Below, piece by piece: positions 38,519 to 53,473 of a DNA stretch of 64,000 bases. Every line of letters starts with the position of its first letter. Position 1 is the first letter of the stretch. Location of the stretch: positions 6,382,135 through 6,446,134 of the forward strand of contig NC_037648.1 in NCBI RefSeq assembly GCF_003254395.2, in the 5' to 3' direction. A model generated the notes under the pieces. It had not been told where the DNA came from, searched no databases, and saw only the letters and a program-made list of their open reading frames with translations. A program made the position numbers and the translations under genes. The stretch comes from Apis mellifera. Lineage: Eukaryota; Arthropoda; Insecta; Hymenoptera; Apidae.

Positions 38519-41500
38519 TCAATTTTGTTTAATTTCTTGTGAAGATGTTAACATTAATGCAATTTCTTCTGTGCCATCTGCAGAGTTTGTTATAAATTTT
38601 GGATGTATTTCTGACTCTTTTTTATTATCATTGGTATATATGAATGTTCCATGTTCTATCATGTTTTCTAAAAGTTGTCCTTTCGTTGTTTCTGTGTTAT
38701 TTAAAATATCATCTAAACAATAAAGTATTACATTATATATATTTTAAAATATTTTAAAAAATAAATTAATTACAAAATTAACAATTAAAATATACCATAA
38801 AAAATAGAAGATATTTTATCTTCATCATCAATAAAGTAGAAATATTTTTTATTTGCAAAAGCTTCAATACTATTAAACGTGTGTAAAGAAATATTCATGA
38901 ACCATAATTTTTTCTTTTCAGCATTGATATTTGCAGATAACAATTCGATTGCCTATAATTAAAAAAAAATATATTATTCTTTTAAGCAATTTTATTTTAT
39001 GTGTTTTTATATATTATATATTTATATATTTATTTATTATTTATATATTTATATACTTATTTTATTATTTTATGAATATTTTTATATTTATATTTTATAT
39101 ATATCTCTTACTTTTATTGCTGTGTAATCAATACTTTGTATTCTTTCACAATCAATAATAAATAATATATTATTTTCATCATGTTTGCGAATTATTTTCA
39201 TCATCTTGTTACAAAAGTAATTCGCAGCAGGATAAAATAATCCATTATCTGGTTTGAGTATTATATATTTATCTTCAAGTTGTGTCTAAAAAATACAATG
39301 AAAAAATAATGTTTGATTTCTTAAATGAAGAAATGATAATATAGAATATTATTTTTCTACTGTAAACTTATATTATACATTTACATCTGACTGAATTGAA
39401 AAATAATTATTTTAACTTTTTATTTCAGAATGTTTTATAATAGATAATATTAAATAAATAGAATATATTCTATATATAAAAATAAATCGAAAAGTTAGAA
39501 TTATATCTTTTATTCACATGTATAATAAGTAAATATTTTATTAATATTAGTATTACAAATATATAATAACAAGATACTATCTTTTACCTTGCATTGAATC
39601 ACTTCGATTTTTGGTCTAGCAGATGGTCGAAGAAAGAAAATCAAACTAAATAGAGCACCAATTAAAAGTCCTAATTCAACGCCAAACATTACACAAACTA
39701 AAAATGTTACTATTGCGGCAACAGCGTCTTTTTCTGAAATTAAAAATAAAATATTATTGATGATGATATATAAAAATTTTATTTACCAAAAAAGCCAAAC
39801 AAATATATCATATTTTATATATTTGTTTAGTTTTTATCAAGTAAAATTTTCCAAATAAATATATTATACAAATATATTATATAGATATATTATATAGATA
39901 TATATTATATAGATAGTTTATCATATTTTATCATATAATAGTTTATCATATAATATTTAATTATATTTTTATTCTTATATTATGAACATTAAAATTTTGA
40001 AAAAGTTTGTACAAATTTATTCATTTCACTTGCAATAATTTTTTTTTTTTTATGATTGATCTTTTTCATTTCTTTTTCATTTTTCATTTGATTTATTTCT
40101 TTTTAATATATTTTTCAATTTATTAAATATTTAAATATATGTATATGATTATATTATATTATTATTTTAATAATATAATATAATATAATATAATTAAATT
40201 ATATTATATTTTAATAATATAATATAATATAATATAATATAATTAAATTATATTATTTATATTTTGTATTTTATAATTAGAAAAATTTGAAATTGATAAA
40301 ATATTGAAATTGATTAAATTATTATTCATCTTCATAATCATTTTATTTCATTTTATTTCATAATATTATAAAAAAAATTTTAATATAAGATATATTGATT
40401 GCAAAAACAAAATATATGGATATTTTTCAAATAATAACATATTGCAATGATAATAACATATTTTTTTAACTTTTGATATATATAAAAAATTTTTTTTCAT
40501 TTAACAAATATTATCTAAAATTACGAATCTAAAAAGTTACAAATTTTTTATTATCCTATAGATATTTATTTTTATTACTTAAAATAGTAGTGACAAAAAT
40601 TTAACAGGAAAAGGAAATTGAAAAAAAAGGAAAATAAGAAAAGAATTATTTTTTCAATAAATATGCAACATTTAATTATATATTATTTTATTATTATATG
40701 GATAAAACTTACTGCATCCTTTCCATAACAGTTTTATTATTTTCAAGTCAATGATAAATATTACCGCGCTTATTAACACTGCTGAAAGCGTGGAACGTGG
40801 AATATAATAAAAATATGGTGTTAAAAAGCTCAATGCCAGTAATGTCATAATTCCTAGAAAAATATATTTATATTATAATTATATATTATATATTATTTAT
40901 TTATAATTATTTGATGAAAGGAAGGAGAAATTATATATTAATAAATTATTTTTATAAATTATATATAAAGAAAAGAAAAAAGTAAAAGGAAATTTTTCAA
41001 AGAAAAACCAATGAAAATCTATATCATAATTGTTATTAATTACATTATTTTACGTGTTTTTATGTATTTAGAATAATAATTTTCTTAATTCTTAATTATT
41101 TTTTTTATTTAATGTAAATATTTTGTTGTTTAATTGTACTGAAAAAAAAATGTGAATTTTAATACGGATTACAGTAAATTAAAGCTATGATTATAATGGA
41201 TGCATTTTTTAATGAAATAATGAATATAGAAAATAATCAAATAAATATATTTTCATAAGAATGATTATAATCTTATAATTTTAAAAATATTTTTAAACAT
41301 TAAATAGAGTTAAATGAAATTTTTTTTCTATCTTCTATTATTTCAAAATTATTTTTTGTGGATATATTTCGATTGTATATAAATTGTTGTCATTAAAAAA
41401 AATCTCATTTATTAAATAGTCCCTTTATTTTTTATTTAATCTATTTTTATATTTTCATATTAAAATAGATAAAAATATTACCAACATATATACCAGCCAT

Positions 41501-44500
41501 AGGCGTTCGTACACCGCTGGCAGAAATGACAGCACTTCTGGTGAACGCTCCGGCAGCTGGCATCGAAGAAACAAAACTTCCGAATATATTGCACACACCG
41601 AGCGTTAACATTTCTTGTGTTGCATTTACATTGCTACCGCTAGCTAAAAATATAAATTCAGTCACTTGTATTTCATCGATGTTTTAAAACTGTGAAATCG
41701 TGGACCTGTATTCAAAACACGTGGACATTTTTCATAAATGAATTTGCAAAATGTTATTACGAAGTAATTTTCAACATTTCCGCTTGTTTATAATAATAAG
41801 AATCTAATTCTTCAATTTAAGTTTTTTCCAAATCGATGTAATATCAATGCTAAGTATGAAAAACTTAATGCATATTTGAAAGAGCTTCAGTGGCATTGTT
41901 TTCTGATCGAAAATTTACACATATTATTTACACATATTATCCTATCTATTTTTCATATTATTATTGACGAATTATATACAACATTTCATAAATATAGTTT
42001 GATTTTATTTTAAACAATAAATTTATAAAGTTTCAATGTAGCAATAAGAATAAAATAATTTTATATGTAAAAATGAATGTAAGATTAAAATATAATTTTT
42101 CATTGATGATGATTAAATTTCAATAAAGTTTTTATAAAGATATTAATATTAGAAAAATAATTACACATATATTTTATATATATATATTTTATTAAGTATC
42201 TACTAAATTATATGCCAGATTTTTTTATTTTATAGTATAATTTTAATATTTTAAAATTATTTTAAATGTAATATTTTTTTAAATATTTTTAAAAATTATA
42301 CGTAAGATTTTAAAAATTATCAATTGTATTAATTTATTAATTTTTGCTTTTTAATTATTTATTAAAAAATTAAAATATTATTCGAACATAGATATAGTAA
42401 AGTAATTAAAATAATAATAATAAATAGTAAATATTTTTTACAAAAATTTTTTTTATGAAAATGTTTTTCAATATTTTGCGAATCAAAGATTCTAATATCA
42501 TTTCTAACAAGTTCTTAAAAAGTATAATTTATGTATTTAATTTCAAGTATTTCTAAATATTCATAAAATATTTTAATTTTGAAACACACCAAGGAAAAAT
42601 TATTATTATTATTACTATATTATTTTATAGTAAAAAAATAATAAAATAAATTAATGCATTTAAAAGATAATTGATGATAAAAAAATACAAAAAAATAAAT
42701 CAAATGATAATAATTATATCATTTTTATTAAAATAAAAGAGAATTTGACATATAATAATAAATTGTCATTTTGTTCTTTTTTTAGATATATGATACGGAA
42801 ATATCATCAAGTAAATTTATTACTTATAAAGAGAAATACATATAAAGAGTACTTATAAAGAGAAATACATATCTTGATTTTAAGCTCAATTCTGGAGATA
42901 GTTATGTCATTTAAAAAATAATTATATGCAATTTTATATGCATATTATATGTAATTTAATTCGAATACTGTTTTTTATTTTTAAGATTTTCAAAAAATAT
43001 TTATGAATAAATTATTAAATGAAAAAAATTTGATATTTTTAATTTTTGAAAAAATAGCATGTAAATTTTATACAAGAAAAATTGTTAAATTTAAATTTAT
43101 TTTAATTAAATTAGTATTATAATTTTATTTTTCTTAATTATTAAAAAAATATTAATATATGTTTTTATTTAAAATATTAAAATTATTAATACTTAAAAAT
43201 GTTAATTTTTTGTTTTGAATTAAACATTTAGATTCCTAACTTGAGTATTAAATATCTATTATAAATATATAAATTGATGCATTAATTAGATTTTTGAAAA
43301 TAGATATGAATCTGAAATCACTAAAAAAATATTTGGGATTTTCCATTAATTACTAGATTTAATATTAAGATACATAACATTACACATGGCTAATAAATCC
43401 TTTTTAAATAATAGATATAGTCTATTTATTTATTTTTTTCTATACGAATATTACAAGACAAAAATTTAGTTCTTTTCTTGAGATTCGAATTATCCGATTA
43501 TATAATTTTGAAAATATCTATCTGATTATAATTAAATAGATTTTCATATAGTAAAAAAAAAAGATTTATAAGTTTTATAAAAAGTAATATAATATTCTAT
43601 AAATAGTATAAATAAAATATATTCTATTAGGAAATGTTATTTAAATAATATAGACGATTTAATGATAATTTTATATTTTTAATTTTTAATAATTTTTATA
43701 AATAATTTTTATAAATTAGTTTTAATAAATTGAAAGTAAATCTGAGATAAACTTGAAATAAAATAAAAAATTTGGAATGGAATGAAAAATAAATTAACAA
43801 AGTTACGATCAATAAAAATATTTATATATTCTTCTAAAATTAATTAAATTGTAAAATAAATATAAATCAAAAAATATGAAAATAAAATTTTTTGATCAAT
43901 TTTTTCAAATTTTATGCCATTATTTTATATAAAATTTTTGTCAAAATATAAAATATATATAGAATTAAATAAATTAATATAATAAATTTATTTTTGATAT
44001 AATAATATTTTTGATATTTTTGATGTAATAAGTAAATAATTAATAAAAAATAATATACAATAATTATAAATTTATTTTTGATTTGTAACGTTGTTATTAT
44101 AGCATATAATATATGAAATATTTTTTTTATTAATTTAAATATTTCTTATTATATATTAATTTTGTTCAAATGTATTAAAATTATACTTGAACAAATACAA
44201 TACAATGTGTTTATTTTATATATAATTATAATTATATATTTTATATATTTTATATATAATTTTAATCATTATTTATATCATTGTAAAAATACTAGATATA
44301 TAAAATAAAAATTCTTCGTCTTTTAGTTATAAGAGCATGAAAATATATTCGTAATAATATTTTTTTAAATACAAGTCCACTACGTTCCAAATAATTTATT
44401 TTTACCAAATGCTTTAGCAATGGCTACGTTTGCCAACACTGACACCAAAGGTAACACAATTATTCCCGATCCTATGTGAGAAGTCATTTGCCAAAAAGTA

Positions 44501-47083
44501 TAAGTTTCATTTCCAATATGAGATGAAAATGGAGGTAAAGAAAAATTGGGAAGTCCAGATTGTATTTTTCCTTCAAATCAAAAATAAAAATTAATAACGA
44601 AGAATAATTCATTATAAGAAATTTCTCAATGCAAATTTCAATAGAATAAAGAAGAAATAAACCTGAAAGAATGAATGGCGAAGATCCTATTTTTTCAAAA
44701 TAAAAAGCTATCGTCGAAGTAAATAGAATCACCAAAGCATTACGACAGATGGAGAGAAACCACAAGACTTTCTTCAAATACATCTTGTTATTTTTTTTCT
44801 TTATTTGATTATTATCATTTCCAAAACAGCAATTCATATCTTTTAGTTGCTGAATAAAAATGTGAATTTTTTAATCGTGATTGTTATATATATATAAAAT
44901 TGTGATTTTTTTCGGAACAAATCATTAGAAATCTCAAAATATTGAAGTTTTTTGAAATTTAAAAAACTTTAACATTCTCGAAATTTTTATTTCGAAATTT
45001 TCAAAATTTAAATAAAGATTATTATGATATGAATTTATTCTCATTTAACTAATTATAATCCAATTTACACTTTATATTTTAAATTTATATTAATTAATTC
45101 AGCATTCAAAAATGATAAATATAATGTAAAATACAATTTTATATTTAAAAACAAAAAACGTAAATATAGTTTGTATAAAGAATTATGGAATAAAAATTTT
45201 TTACAAATTAAAAGAATGATTATTAACTAATTATGAATTTAACAAATTTTAAAAATTAAAATTTATTAAAATTTTATCAAAATAAATATTAGAAAAAAAA
45301 TAAATATCATGAGTTTTGAGAATTTTAAAATTTGAATACTTCAAAATGTCATGACATTTCAGATTTGAATTCCTTAAGTTTAAAAATCAGATTTCGATTC
45401 ATCTTTAATTTTTTTTATAATCATAAATATTGAATTTAAAACTATTATTTTATTTTTATAAATTATTATTTTGAAAAAACTTACTCTGAAAAATAGAAGA
45501 AATATTATACTGCAAAGTCCAAGAATTAAATCTGCTACTCGTATATTTTCGATATTTTGAAATATCTTTCGTAGATTGTCAATAATATTGTGAGCTTTAA
45601 ACTTTAATCCTAAAAGTCCTTGCAATTGTGAAATAATAATAATAATTGAAGTAGCAGAAGTAAAACCTGATGTGACGGGCATCGATATAAAATCTACTAA
45701 GAAACCTATAATATAGAAAATTTTATCATTTAATATTTTTTAATTACATTATAAAATAAATAAACGATAATAAACATACGTACTTATATTAATCTTGCAA
45801 TGGCAACTTTTAATTATATTCGTTAATGAAATAGAAAATAATATTACATATGGAATTTATATAATATTTTTTTGAACACTTAAATATGTAATTTAAATAT
45901 GTAATTTAAAAATATTTGAAAATGTGAATGAATTTTTTTAAGAATGTTTTGCAAAATGTAAACATATATAATATTTTGAAGTCAAATGAAAGACATTAAT
46001 GTGCTATTGCAGAATTAATATTCAGATATTATATTTTTTCTTAATTTGTTACCTTGCATACGAAAAAATTATTTAAACATCATATTATTATCATATAATT
46101 TTAACATTGCATTTTATAAATTTTATTTATAATTATTAATTATTTATTTATTTATAATAAATATTATTTATGTTAATTTTTTCAATATGATATTCCTTTT
46201 ATATTCCTATAATTTTTCTATTAACTCTTACTATTACTCTTATATAAGTTTACTATGTAAGTATTTCTAATATAAATATTTAAATTATATAACATAATTA
46301 CTTAAGTTTGATTAAATAATGCATAGGATAATAAAAAATAAATAAATAATAAATAATATATAAATAAAGTAAAAATAATATTATTAAATCTAATTTAAAA
46401 TTTTTATGAATTACAATAATAATATTTTTGTATACGGGTAATAAATTCAAAGATAGAGAATTGTCAGAATATTGCATATTACTTAAAATAGGTATGCACG
46501 ATTTTATCAAAATAATAAATTATGCGTTATTAGCGTAATTTATTAAAACATTAATTAAATAAAAAATATTATATATAATATTTATAAATATTATATATAT
46601 ATATTAAATATTTTTTTTTCAACATTAATATATTAGTTATTTAATAATTTTAATATTTAATTTTTAAATTTCTTATGAAAGCTGAATTTGAAAATATTAG
46701 CAGAATTGTGCACATCTATATATAAATCATTACTGGAATACACAGATGCAAATCAAGTAAAATATTCTTATCTTATGATTCTTTAATATTTAAATTGTAT
46801 ATACATATAATATATTATATTATATGTATATATAATTTATATTATATTATATTATATTATATTATATTATAATATTATATACATATAATTATATAATTGA
46901 TATTATATAATTTATGATTTATTATAATAATTTTCAATATTATATGAAAAATTGAAATTATAATCAAAAGAAAACATCAAAACAAATTAAATTTTAAAAA
47001 TATAATCTTTTTTTATTAAAATCAAAATCAGAATTTTTATCACAACTATTCTATTTTATGATATAAAAAAAAATTATTTATAT

Positions 47084-47140
<57 letters not shown>

Positions 47141-50114
47141 TACATATTTTTATAAACTTATAAAGTTATAATTGAAAGTGAGAAAACTTTTAAAAGTAAA
47201 TTAATAAATAGCAAATAAATATGTATTTTAAGAATTAGTTAAGATATGAAAAAAGAGTATGCTTATTTATATTGTAAATATTTTTGTTGCTTAGCTTCTT
47301 ATGTATTTTAGAGATTCGTTAATATAAAAGTTTAGCAAATATATATTTAATTTCTTATGACTTTATTTTTTTTTTCACGTAATTATTAACTTTAAAATCA
47401 AATTTCTTGATTATAATTTGGTATTTTCAAGTTACAAAAAAAAAATGATTAAATATATTAATTATATTCTGTTAGTAACTATAATATTACTCAATTATAA
47501 ATCATATTATTCAGTTTTCCATTTAAATAAGATTTTTTAAAAATATATATGTTATACAAGTATTTGATAAATCGATTCTAGAAATCAAAACAAATACAAA
47601 AGTTAGTATGCAATAATCATAATTGTGATATCGATTAATTAATTATAAGCACTTAAAGTTTGTGTTAAATGAAGTGAGACAGAAGCAGAGTGAGACGGTA
47701 ATAAAACCGAGAATCTATTTTCTTTTTTTCATTTTATTTCATTTAATGTTTAAATTTATACAAATTAGCTTCTTATGAAATTACAAAGATTTTTTTTAAT
47801 ATGCGATGTTTCTAAAAGAAGCATTAATTTATGATATTTAATTGTTAATTTTGAAGATATAATTTGCGTATTTATTTGAAAGAAGCATAGTTTTATTGAA
47901 GAAAATAAAGAAGATTTGTAATTATCATAAAATTATAACAAAATAAATTTTTCTTAAAATATTTTTTTTTAGTGAATGATTTAAATTTAATTTTAATGAA
48001 TGATTTAAAAGATAATTGTGTGGTTCATTTGCAACATATATATGTATTCATATTTTCATATAAAAATTTCATATGAATATTGAGAAAAGTATATTATGTT
48101 ATTATTCTAGTTCTTTTGTGAGTGGACAAAGATCACATGAAAATCAATTTTATTTTTTTTTAATTGAATTATATATTTTTTAATACATCAAAAATATTCA
48201 TTTTCTTTAAAAAAAGTATTAATTCAAATATTTCACATGCTTCAATAAAATTATTAATTTAATATGTAACTTAAATTTCAATTTGAATTTTTGTAAAACT
48301 TATTATATGAAAGACAAGGAAAGCATGAATAGGCAAGTATTATTTTATCTCTCATATAATTTTATAAAATTCGAATTAAAATATTTACTAAATTAATAAT
48401 ATTTAGGATTTTAGGATTGATATTTTTTTTTATAATCGAATTACATTGATGGACATATTAAAAAATATATTATTTTATTTAAAAAACAAATTTGATGATT
48501 TTTACATATATATTCACGAAAGAATTAATATCAAAATGCATCCATTGACACTATTCTACAATGATAATATTGAAAAGAAATCTTAATAGAATGCTTTAAC
48601 AATATTGATAGTCGATCATTTGTTCATAAAAATCATAATAAAATATAAATTCTCACATATTATATTTGTGCCAATAATCGGTGGACCATCTAATATTTCT
48701 TTCCTAAATGATCATGGCACGGACAAGACACTTGACAGACTCGTATTATCATTTCTATATCTTACAATGTAATAACGGTTCATTAAAAAATGAACATTTT
48801 CAATATTATTAAATACAAGAATTACCAACTTCGATAATTGAAAATCGAGATATACTGAATATTGAAGTAAAACTTTAAAACTACTTTATTAAACAGATCA
48901 AAATTATATTTATAATAAAAATTATGAATTATGAATATTATATGAATTATTATGAATATAAAGATATTAAATATTATTTATAATTATTATTTTGTAAAAA
49001 GTATTTAATTTGATAATTTTAATTATTTTAATTAATATTTTAAAAAATATTAATTAATTTAAAATAATTAATTTTTTCTCGCGATTTTTTGTTTTTACAT
49101 TACAAGAATTTAAGAAAATATATCGAATAATTTATTAATCGAATAAATATAATCAATTCTATTTCGTCAATTTTATATTTCTATAATACTATAATACTAT
49201 AAATATTTTCTATCTCAAAAAATATATGAATCATAATAAATTACAAATGAAGAATATTGTATTAAATCGGCTTTAAAAAATATCTTAAATACTTAAAAGA
49301 CTTAGGATTTCTTTTTATACACGATAATCTAATATCTAATAATATTCAACGTATAATTTCTTATAATTAAAAAGTTAATTTTCAATCAGCAATAAATTGC
49401 AATATTAAAGCATACCAAGAAATGTTATATTTTTTTTATAAAAAATAAAGATTAATTACTTTGATGACTTGATATCAAGATCAACAATAAATTATGGTAA
49501 AAATATAAATTATAAATCAAATTTTATTTTTTTGAAATACACAAGAAACACAAAAAATGAAATAGACGAGAAATATGAAAAATGTTTATTTTTGCATACT
49601 TCCAATTTATTTATACTTAAAAAATACTCTTTTACTTTTTTTAATTACAAATCAATTAATTAAATCTTCAAAATTGTGTAAAAATTTAATATATTTTAAT
49701 TGAAACTAAATTTAAAATCAAAATTAAAATTTTAAAAAGAGAAGATTTAAAAATTAAGAAAATTTTTATGGTTTTTTTTTGATTTCTATTATTGATTAAT
49801 TCAGCATAATAACATTATAAATTTCTAAAGTAATATTTTTTAATATTTTTTTAACTATATCTTATTTCAAAATATCAAAGATTCTTATGTCATTTTTACA
49901 TAATAATTAATCATAACAATCATAATCAAAATATAATCATAGATAAAACAGACTATTTAACTTTAAATATTTTTAATTGCTCAATTTATCTTCTCTAATC
50001 CTCAAATTAGATTATTATAAGACATAAAGAAGACTTCACGTAAAAAAATACTAATTTAAAAATTTCTACATATGTAATAGATAATATATATGTAACATAT
50101 ATGTAATATATATG

Positions 50115-50157
<43 letters not shown>

Positions 50158-52046
50158 TAATAACATGTAAAAATCTTTCTATTGCAAATAATCTAGTTTT
50201 GCATAAAGTTTTGTATTATTGTAATTTAATTTTTTAAGTATATTTTATCTATAAAATCTAGTTTAGTATCAGAAATATTCTATTTTTTTGTCTTAATAAA
50301 TTTTATTTATTAAATTACTATAAATTTACTATAAATTTTAAATTTATTATAGATTATAAATAAAATTTATTTTGTATTCTAACCATAAATTCCTTATAAT
50401 CGTATTTAATAAAAAAAATAAATAAATATAAATAATAGAAAAATAAAATATAGAACAAGAAATAATTTAAACTGAAAAATTACAATTATAAAAAGGAACA
50501 ATATTTATTAAAAATTTTTTAAATATATTAGTTGTAATGCAAGTCCAAAGTCTCTGTCGACATAATATTTACTTTCCATAAATATTTACAATTAATATTT
50601 ACAAAAATTATGATAAATTTATCAAAAACCTTTTTATCATCTATTTTTAGATTATTTGATAAAAAATTCGAATGTAATAAATAAAATGAATTCATCAACT
50701 ATGTAATTACGTCATAAATTCACAAATATGAAAGAATTCAATGCAACAATAATAACAATGCTTTATCTTGAAAACTAAAAAAACTCGATTATATATATAT
50801 ATTTATATAAAAAAAAATTGTTTAAAATAATAACATCTTAACATCATTAAGAATTGGTAAAATCATATTTCGAATAATTAATCTAAATAATTCTGAAATG
50901 TTATATTCTAAAATATATAAATATAATCTTTATATATTAAAATGATTTTACAAAAAAATTTTATACAATTTACTTCATCAAGAATTCTCACAATCTTTTA
51001 TATATATTTAAAAAATTATCGTATAATTTACTTTGCTAGACACATTTTTATTGATACTATGATAATATGGTGTTATGATATTGTGATAACAGAGACGACT
51101 GCCTTTTGCAACAAATCTTTTGATTATAATAGAACTTCATTTATATAAAATTTAAATAATTATTTCAAATTAAATAGATTTAAATTATAAATTTTTAGCT
51201 TATATAATAAGAATTCATCAATCCTTTATATCTGCTTCATTACGTAAATAGTAATTCAATTGGCGAGAGATTATTTCACTAGAATTATAAATGAAGTTAT
51301 ATTATATCTGTAGAATGTTCCACTATTTTTTTGCATCTGAGTATCATTATATTATTGAAACTTTTGAAATCTTTGAAATTAAAAATTTATCGCAATTAAA
51401 AATTATTTTGTTGATACAAGCCTAAACGTAATACACCCATCAGTAATTCTACGCATCCAGCGAGAAAACAAAAAAGCACGACAAAATCCACTGACATGTT
51501 TCTCGTATATTCCAAGGTTAAAAGTGACATCAAAGATGAAGGACCAATCGATACTTCTTTAATTGTTCCGAAAAAAAGATAGAGAAAATTGCCCATTAAG
51601 CACGAATAAAGACCATACTGCAAAAAATTCAATGTTTCAATATTTATATCTAATTTAACATAAATATAACATAAACAACAAATCTTAATCAGTATAAGTA
51701 ATTAGCATATTTTTATTTTATATAATAAGATAATTTCTCTCCCTATATTGCTGTTTTCTTTTAGAAAACATTTTGTAATACATAGACATTTTGTTTAACA
51801 TAGAGACATGAAATAAAATATACATGTGCAATATACATATGCGCAAATTGAACATATGTACATATATATTTTGGAAGGAATTTTATTTTATAATTAAAAA
51901 TTTTAATTTGAAAACTTATCAATAATGTTTTTAATATATCTTTTTAAATATCTTTGATTATTTTTTTTATATAGATTTTTTTTATATAAATAATTTTTAA
52001 TTATAAAATATTATTTTAAATTAATTTATTTTTCTTTTGTATATAT

Positions 52047-52122
<76 letters not shown>

Positions 52123-52904
52123 TTGTATATATGAATGTATTTAAAATTATTATTTTTATTAGATATAAAATAATATATAAAGTCAAAATTATCTGTAAAA
52201 TCTCAAAATATTAAAAAGAAAACTTGTTAAACTTTCATATAGAAATGTAAAAAGGAAAAGACAAATTAATTATAGAAAAATTATGTAATTATATAATTAT
52301 AAAATTAAAATTAAAATTATGTAATTATAAAAAGTCATAAAAAACAGAAAATTTGTAAAAAAGTTCAAAATAATAAAATCTTGTAATATTAATTTAACTA
52401 ATTATAATATATTCAACTAATTATTAATTAAATAATTTTTAATTTTATTAGTTATTAATTAATTAAATATACTTTTATCAAAAATTATTTATTTTATATT
52501 ATATAAGTCTTATTTTAATACATGTATCAAAAATTATATATATTTCTTTAATAGAGATAAGAAAGAAAAAGAATATTTCAAAATTTAATTAAACTTTACA
52601 TAGTAATATACTAAAACTATAAGATATTATTTTAAAAAAAACTAAATTAAAATTAAATAATTTAAAAATGTTAAGTTTTAAAAATTAAAATGTTTTCTTA
52701 AAAATGTTAAGTTCAATTAAGTAAACAATAGACTGTAAATTTTATAATTTATCATTTAATAATTTTTTAATATTATATATTAAATTATATTTTGTAATAA
52801 AAAATTTTTATATTTGTTAAAAACTTGTCAAAATATCAATTTTAAAAACAAATATTTTTATGAATATAATGTTCAAAAAGATAAATACATATAATTATCG
52901 AATG

Positions 52905-52949
<45 letters not shown>

Positions 52950-53473
52950 ATACATAATAATACATAATATATAATACATAATAACAAATAATGATATGTA
53001 ATTAAATATTAATAAAATATAAAAAATATAAATATAAAAAAATATAAAAAAAACAAAAATAAATATAAATAAAATAAAGAAATAATATAAATAATCAATA
53101 TAAAGTTATCATAGTAAAAGACATTATATTATATTTTACAATTAAAAATATTTTTTAATATTCGTTTATATGATCAAAATACAATTATCATAAAAATTAT
53201 ATTAAATAATCAAAATATTAATAGATTAATAAAAATAAATAATACCTGAGCTGTTAAGCCTGCAAGTGCAGCATATGCGATACTTTGAGGAATCAGAGTT
53301 AATCCTAACGAAAATCCAGCTACAAAATCCGAAACAGCATCCAACCGAGTGTACTTTGGTAACCAATTTAATATTATTATGTATTTAACAATTGAAAAAT
53401 TTGATTTATCGTTATTTTTCTTAGATGAAACATATTCTTCCAATGGAATAAATTTTTTTGTCGTTTCAGACAT
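38519..53473 (-). CDS. SLC26A11-type sodium-independent sulfate/anion transporter with STAS domain
   Basis: Eleven exons join in phase to 656 residues: 53246-53473, 51422-51617, 45485-45705, 44663-44849, 44406-44570, 41482-41643, 40713-40853, 39588-39733, 39112-39285, 38796-38952, 38519-38712. SLC26 proteins are multi-pass membrane anion exchangers or channels. Family blocks seen: DFVAGFSLGLTLIPQSIAYA then LAGLTAQYGLYSCLMG, SIGPSSLMSLL, GCVELLMGVLRLG, PVTSGFTSATS, ICRNALVILF, PFILSGKIQSGLP, FGSFVSSMPAAGAFTRSAV, YYIPRSTLSAV and FFLRPSARP. Exons 9-11 encode a cytosolic STAS domain (residues about 483-620, with SIDYTAIK). The closest remembered relative is vertebrate SLC26A11, but the insect family is expanded, so no symbol is given. 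The start at 53473 (MSETTKKFIPLEEY) was chosen over an in-frame ATG at 53638. Intron 2 (5.7 kb) appears to use a GC donor. Confidence 0.9.
39734..40712 (-). other. Anion transporter intron 7
   Basis: A 1-kb intron with a tandem duplication of a TAATA-rich unit at 40165-40252. Nothing else is visible. Confidence 0.75.
40165..40252. repeat. Tandem duplication, about 44-bp unit made of TAATA repeats
   Basis: The segment TTTTAATAATATAATATAAT, ending in AATTAAATTATATTAT, occurs at 40165 and again at 40209. Within each copy the sequence is a pentamer (TAATA) array. Confidence 0.7.
40854..41481 (-). other. Anion transporter intron 6
   Basis: A 628-bp AT-rich intron with no additional feature visible. 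Confidence 0.7.
41644..44405 (-). other. Anion transporter intron 5
   Basis: A 2.8-kb AT-rich intron. It contains a 22-bp direct repeat (ACTTATAAAGAGAAATACAT at 42822 and 42851). No exon is seen. Confidence 0.75.
42822..42872. repeat. Short direct repeat (22 bp, 29-bp spacing)
   Basis: ACTTATAAAGAGAAATACAT followed by AT occurs at 42822 and again at 42851, with seven bases between the copies. It looks like a recent local duplication in an intron. Confidence 0.8.
44850..45484 (-). other. Anion transporter intron 3
   Basis: A 635-bp AT-rich intron with no additional feature visible. The donor is AGA|GTAAGT and the acceptor is ATTCAG. Confidence 0.7.
46838..46872. repeat. (TATAT/ATATT) pentamer array
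   Basis: Consecutive ATATT units flanked on each side by ATATACATATA-like sequence, giving partial self-complementarity. Confidence 0.7.
47093..47138. repeat. (AT)n microsatellite
   Basis: More than twenty AT units, preceded by GTATGTGTGTATA, in the transporter's intron 2. Confidence 0.85.
50117..50155. repeat. (AT)n microsatellite with degenerate ATGTAAT units
   Basis: Several ATATGTAATAT units (50085-50116) lead into an uninterrupted AT array. Confidence 0.8.
52053..52119. repeat. (AT)n microsatellite
   Basis: One of the longest AT arrays in the window, about 30 units with an early AAAT interruption. Confidence 0.85.
52909..52943. repeat. (AT)n microsatellite
   Basis: About seventeen uninterrupted AT units in the transporter's intron 1. 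Confidence 0.85.

Larger units (their letters stand above)
45706..51421 (-). other. Anion transporter intron 2 (GC-AG)
   Basis: A 5.7-kb intron between LRLG and FLVDFIS. The donor reads G|GCTTGT at 51421 and the acceptor is TATAG at 45706. It contains a pentamer (ATATT) array near 46838-46872, (AT)n arrays at 47093-47138 and 50117-50155, and an island of higher GC at 48655-48790. Open frames at 46298-46510, 49469-49663 and 50942-51148 show no family resemblance. Confidence 0.65.
51618..53245 (-). other. Anion transporter intron 1
   Basis: A 1.6-kb AT-rich intron with (AT)n arrays at 52053-52119 and 52909-52943. No exon is seen. Confidence 0.75.

Noticed and set aside
49469..51148. Open frames inside the transporter's large intron
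   Set aside because: Low-complexity composition and no match to SLC26 or other families; the flanking protein sequence is continuous without them.
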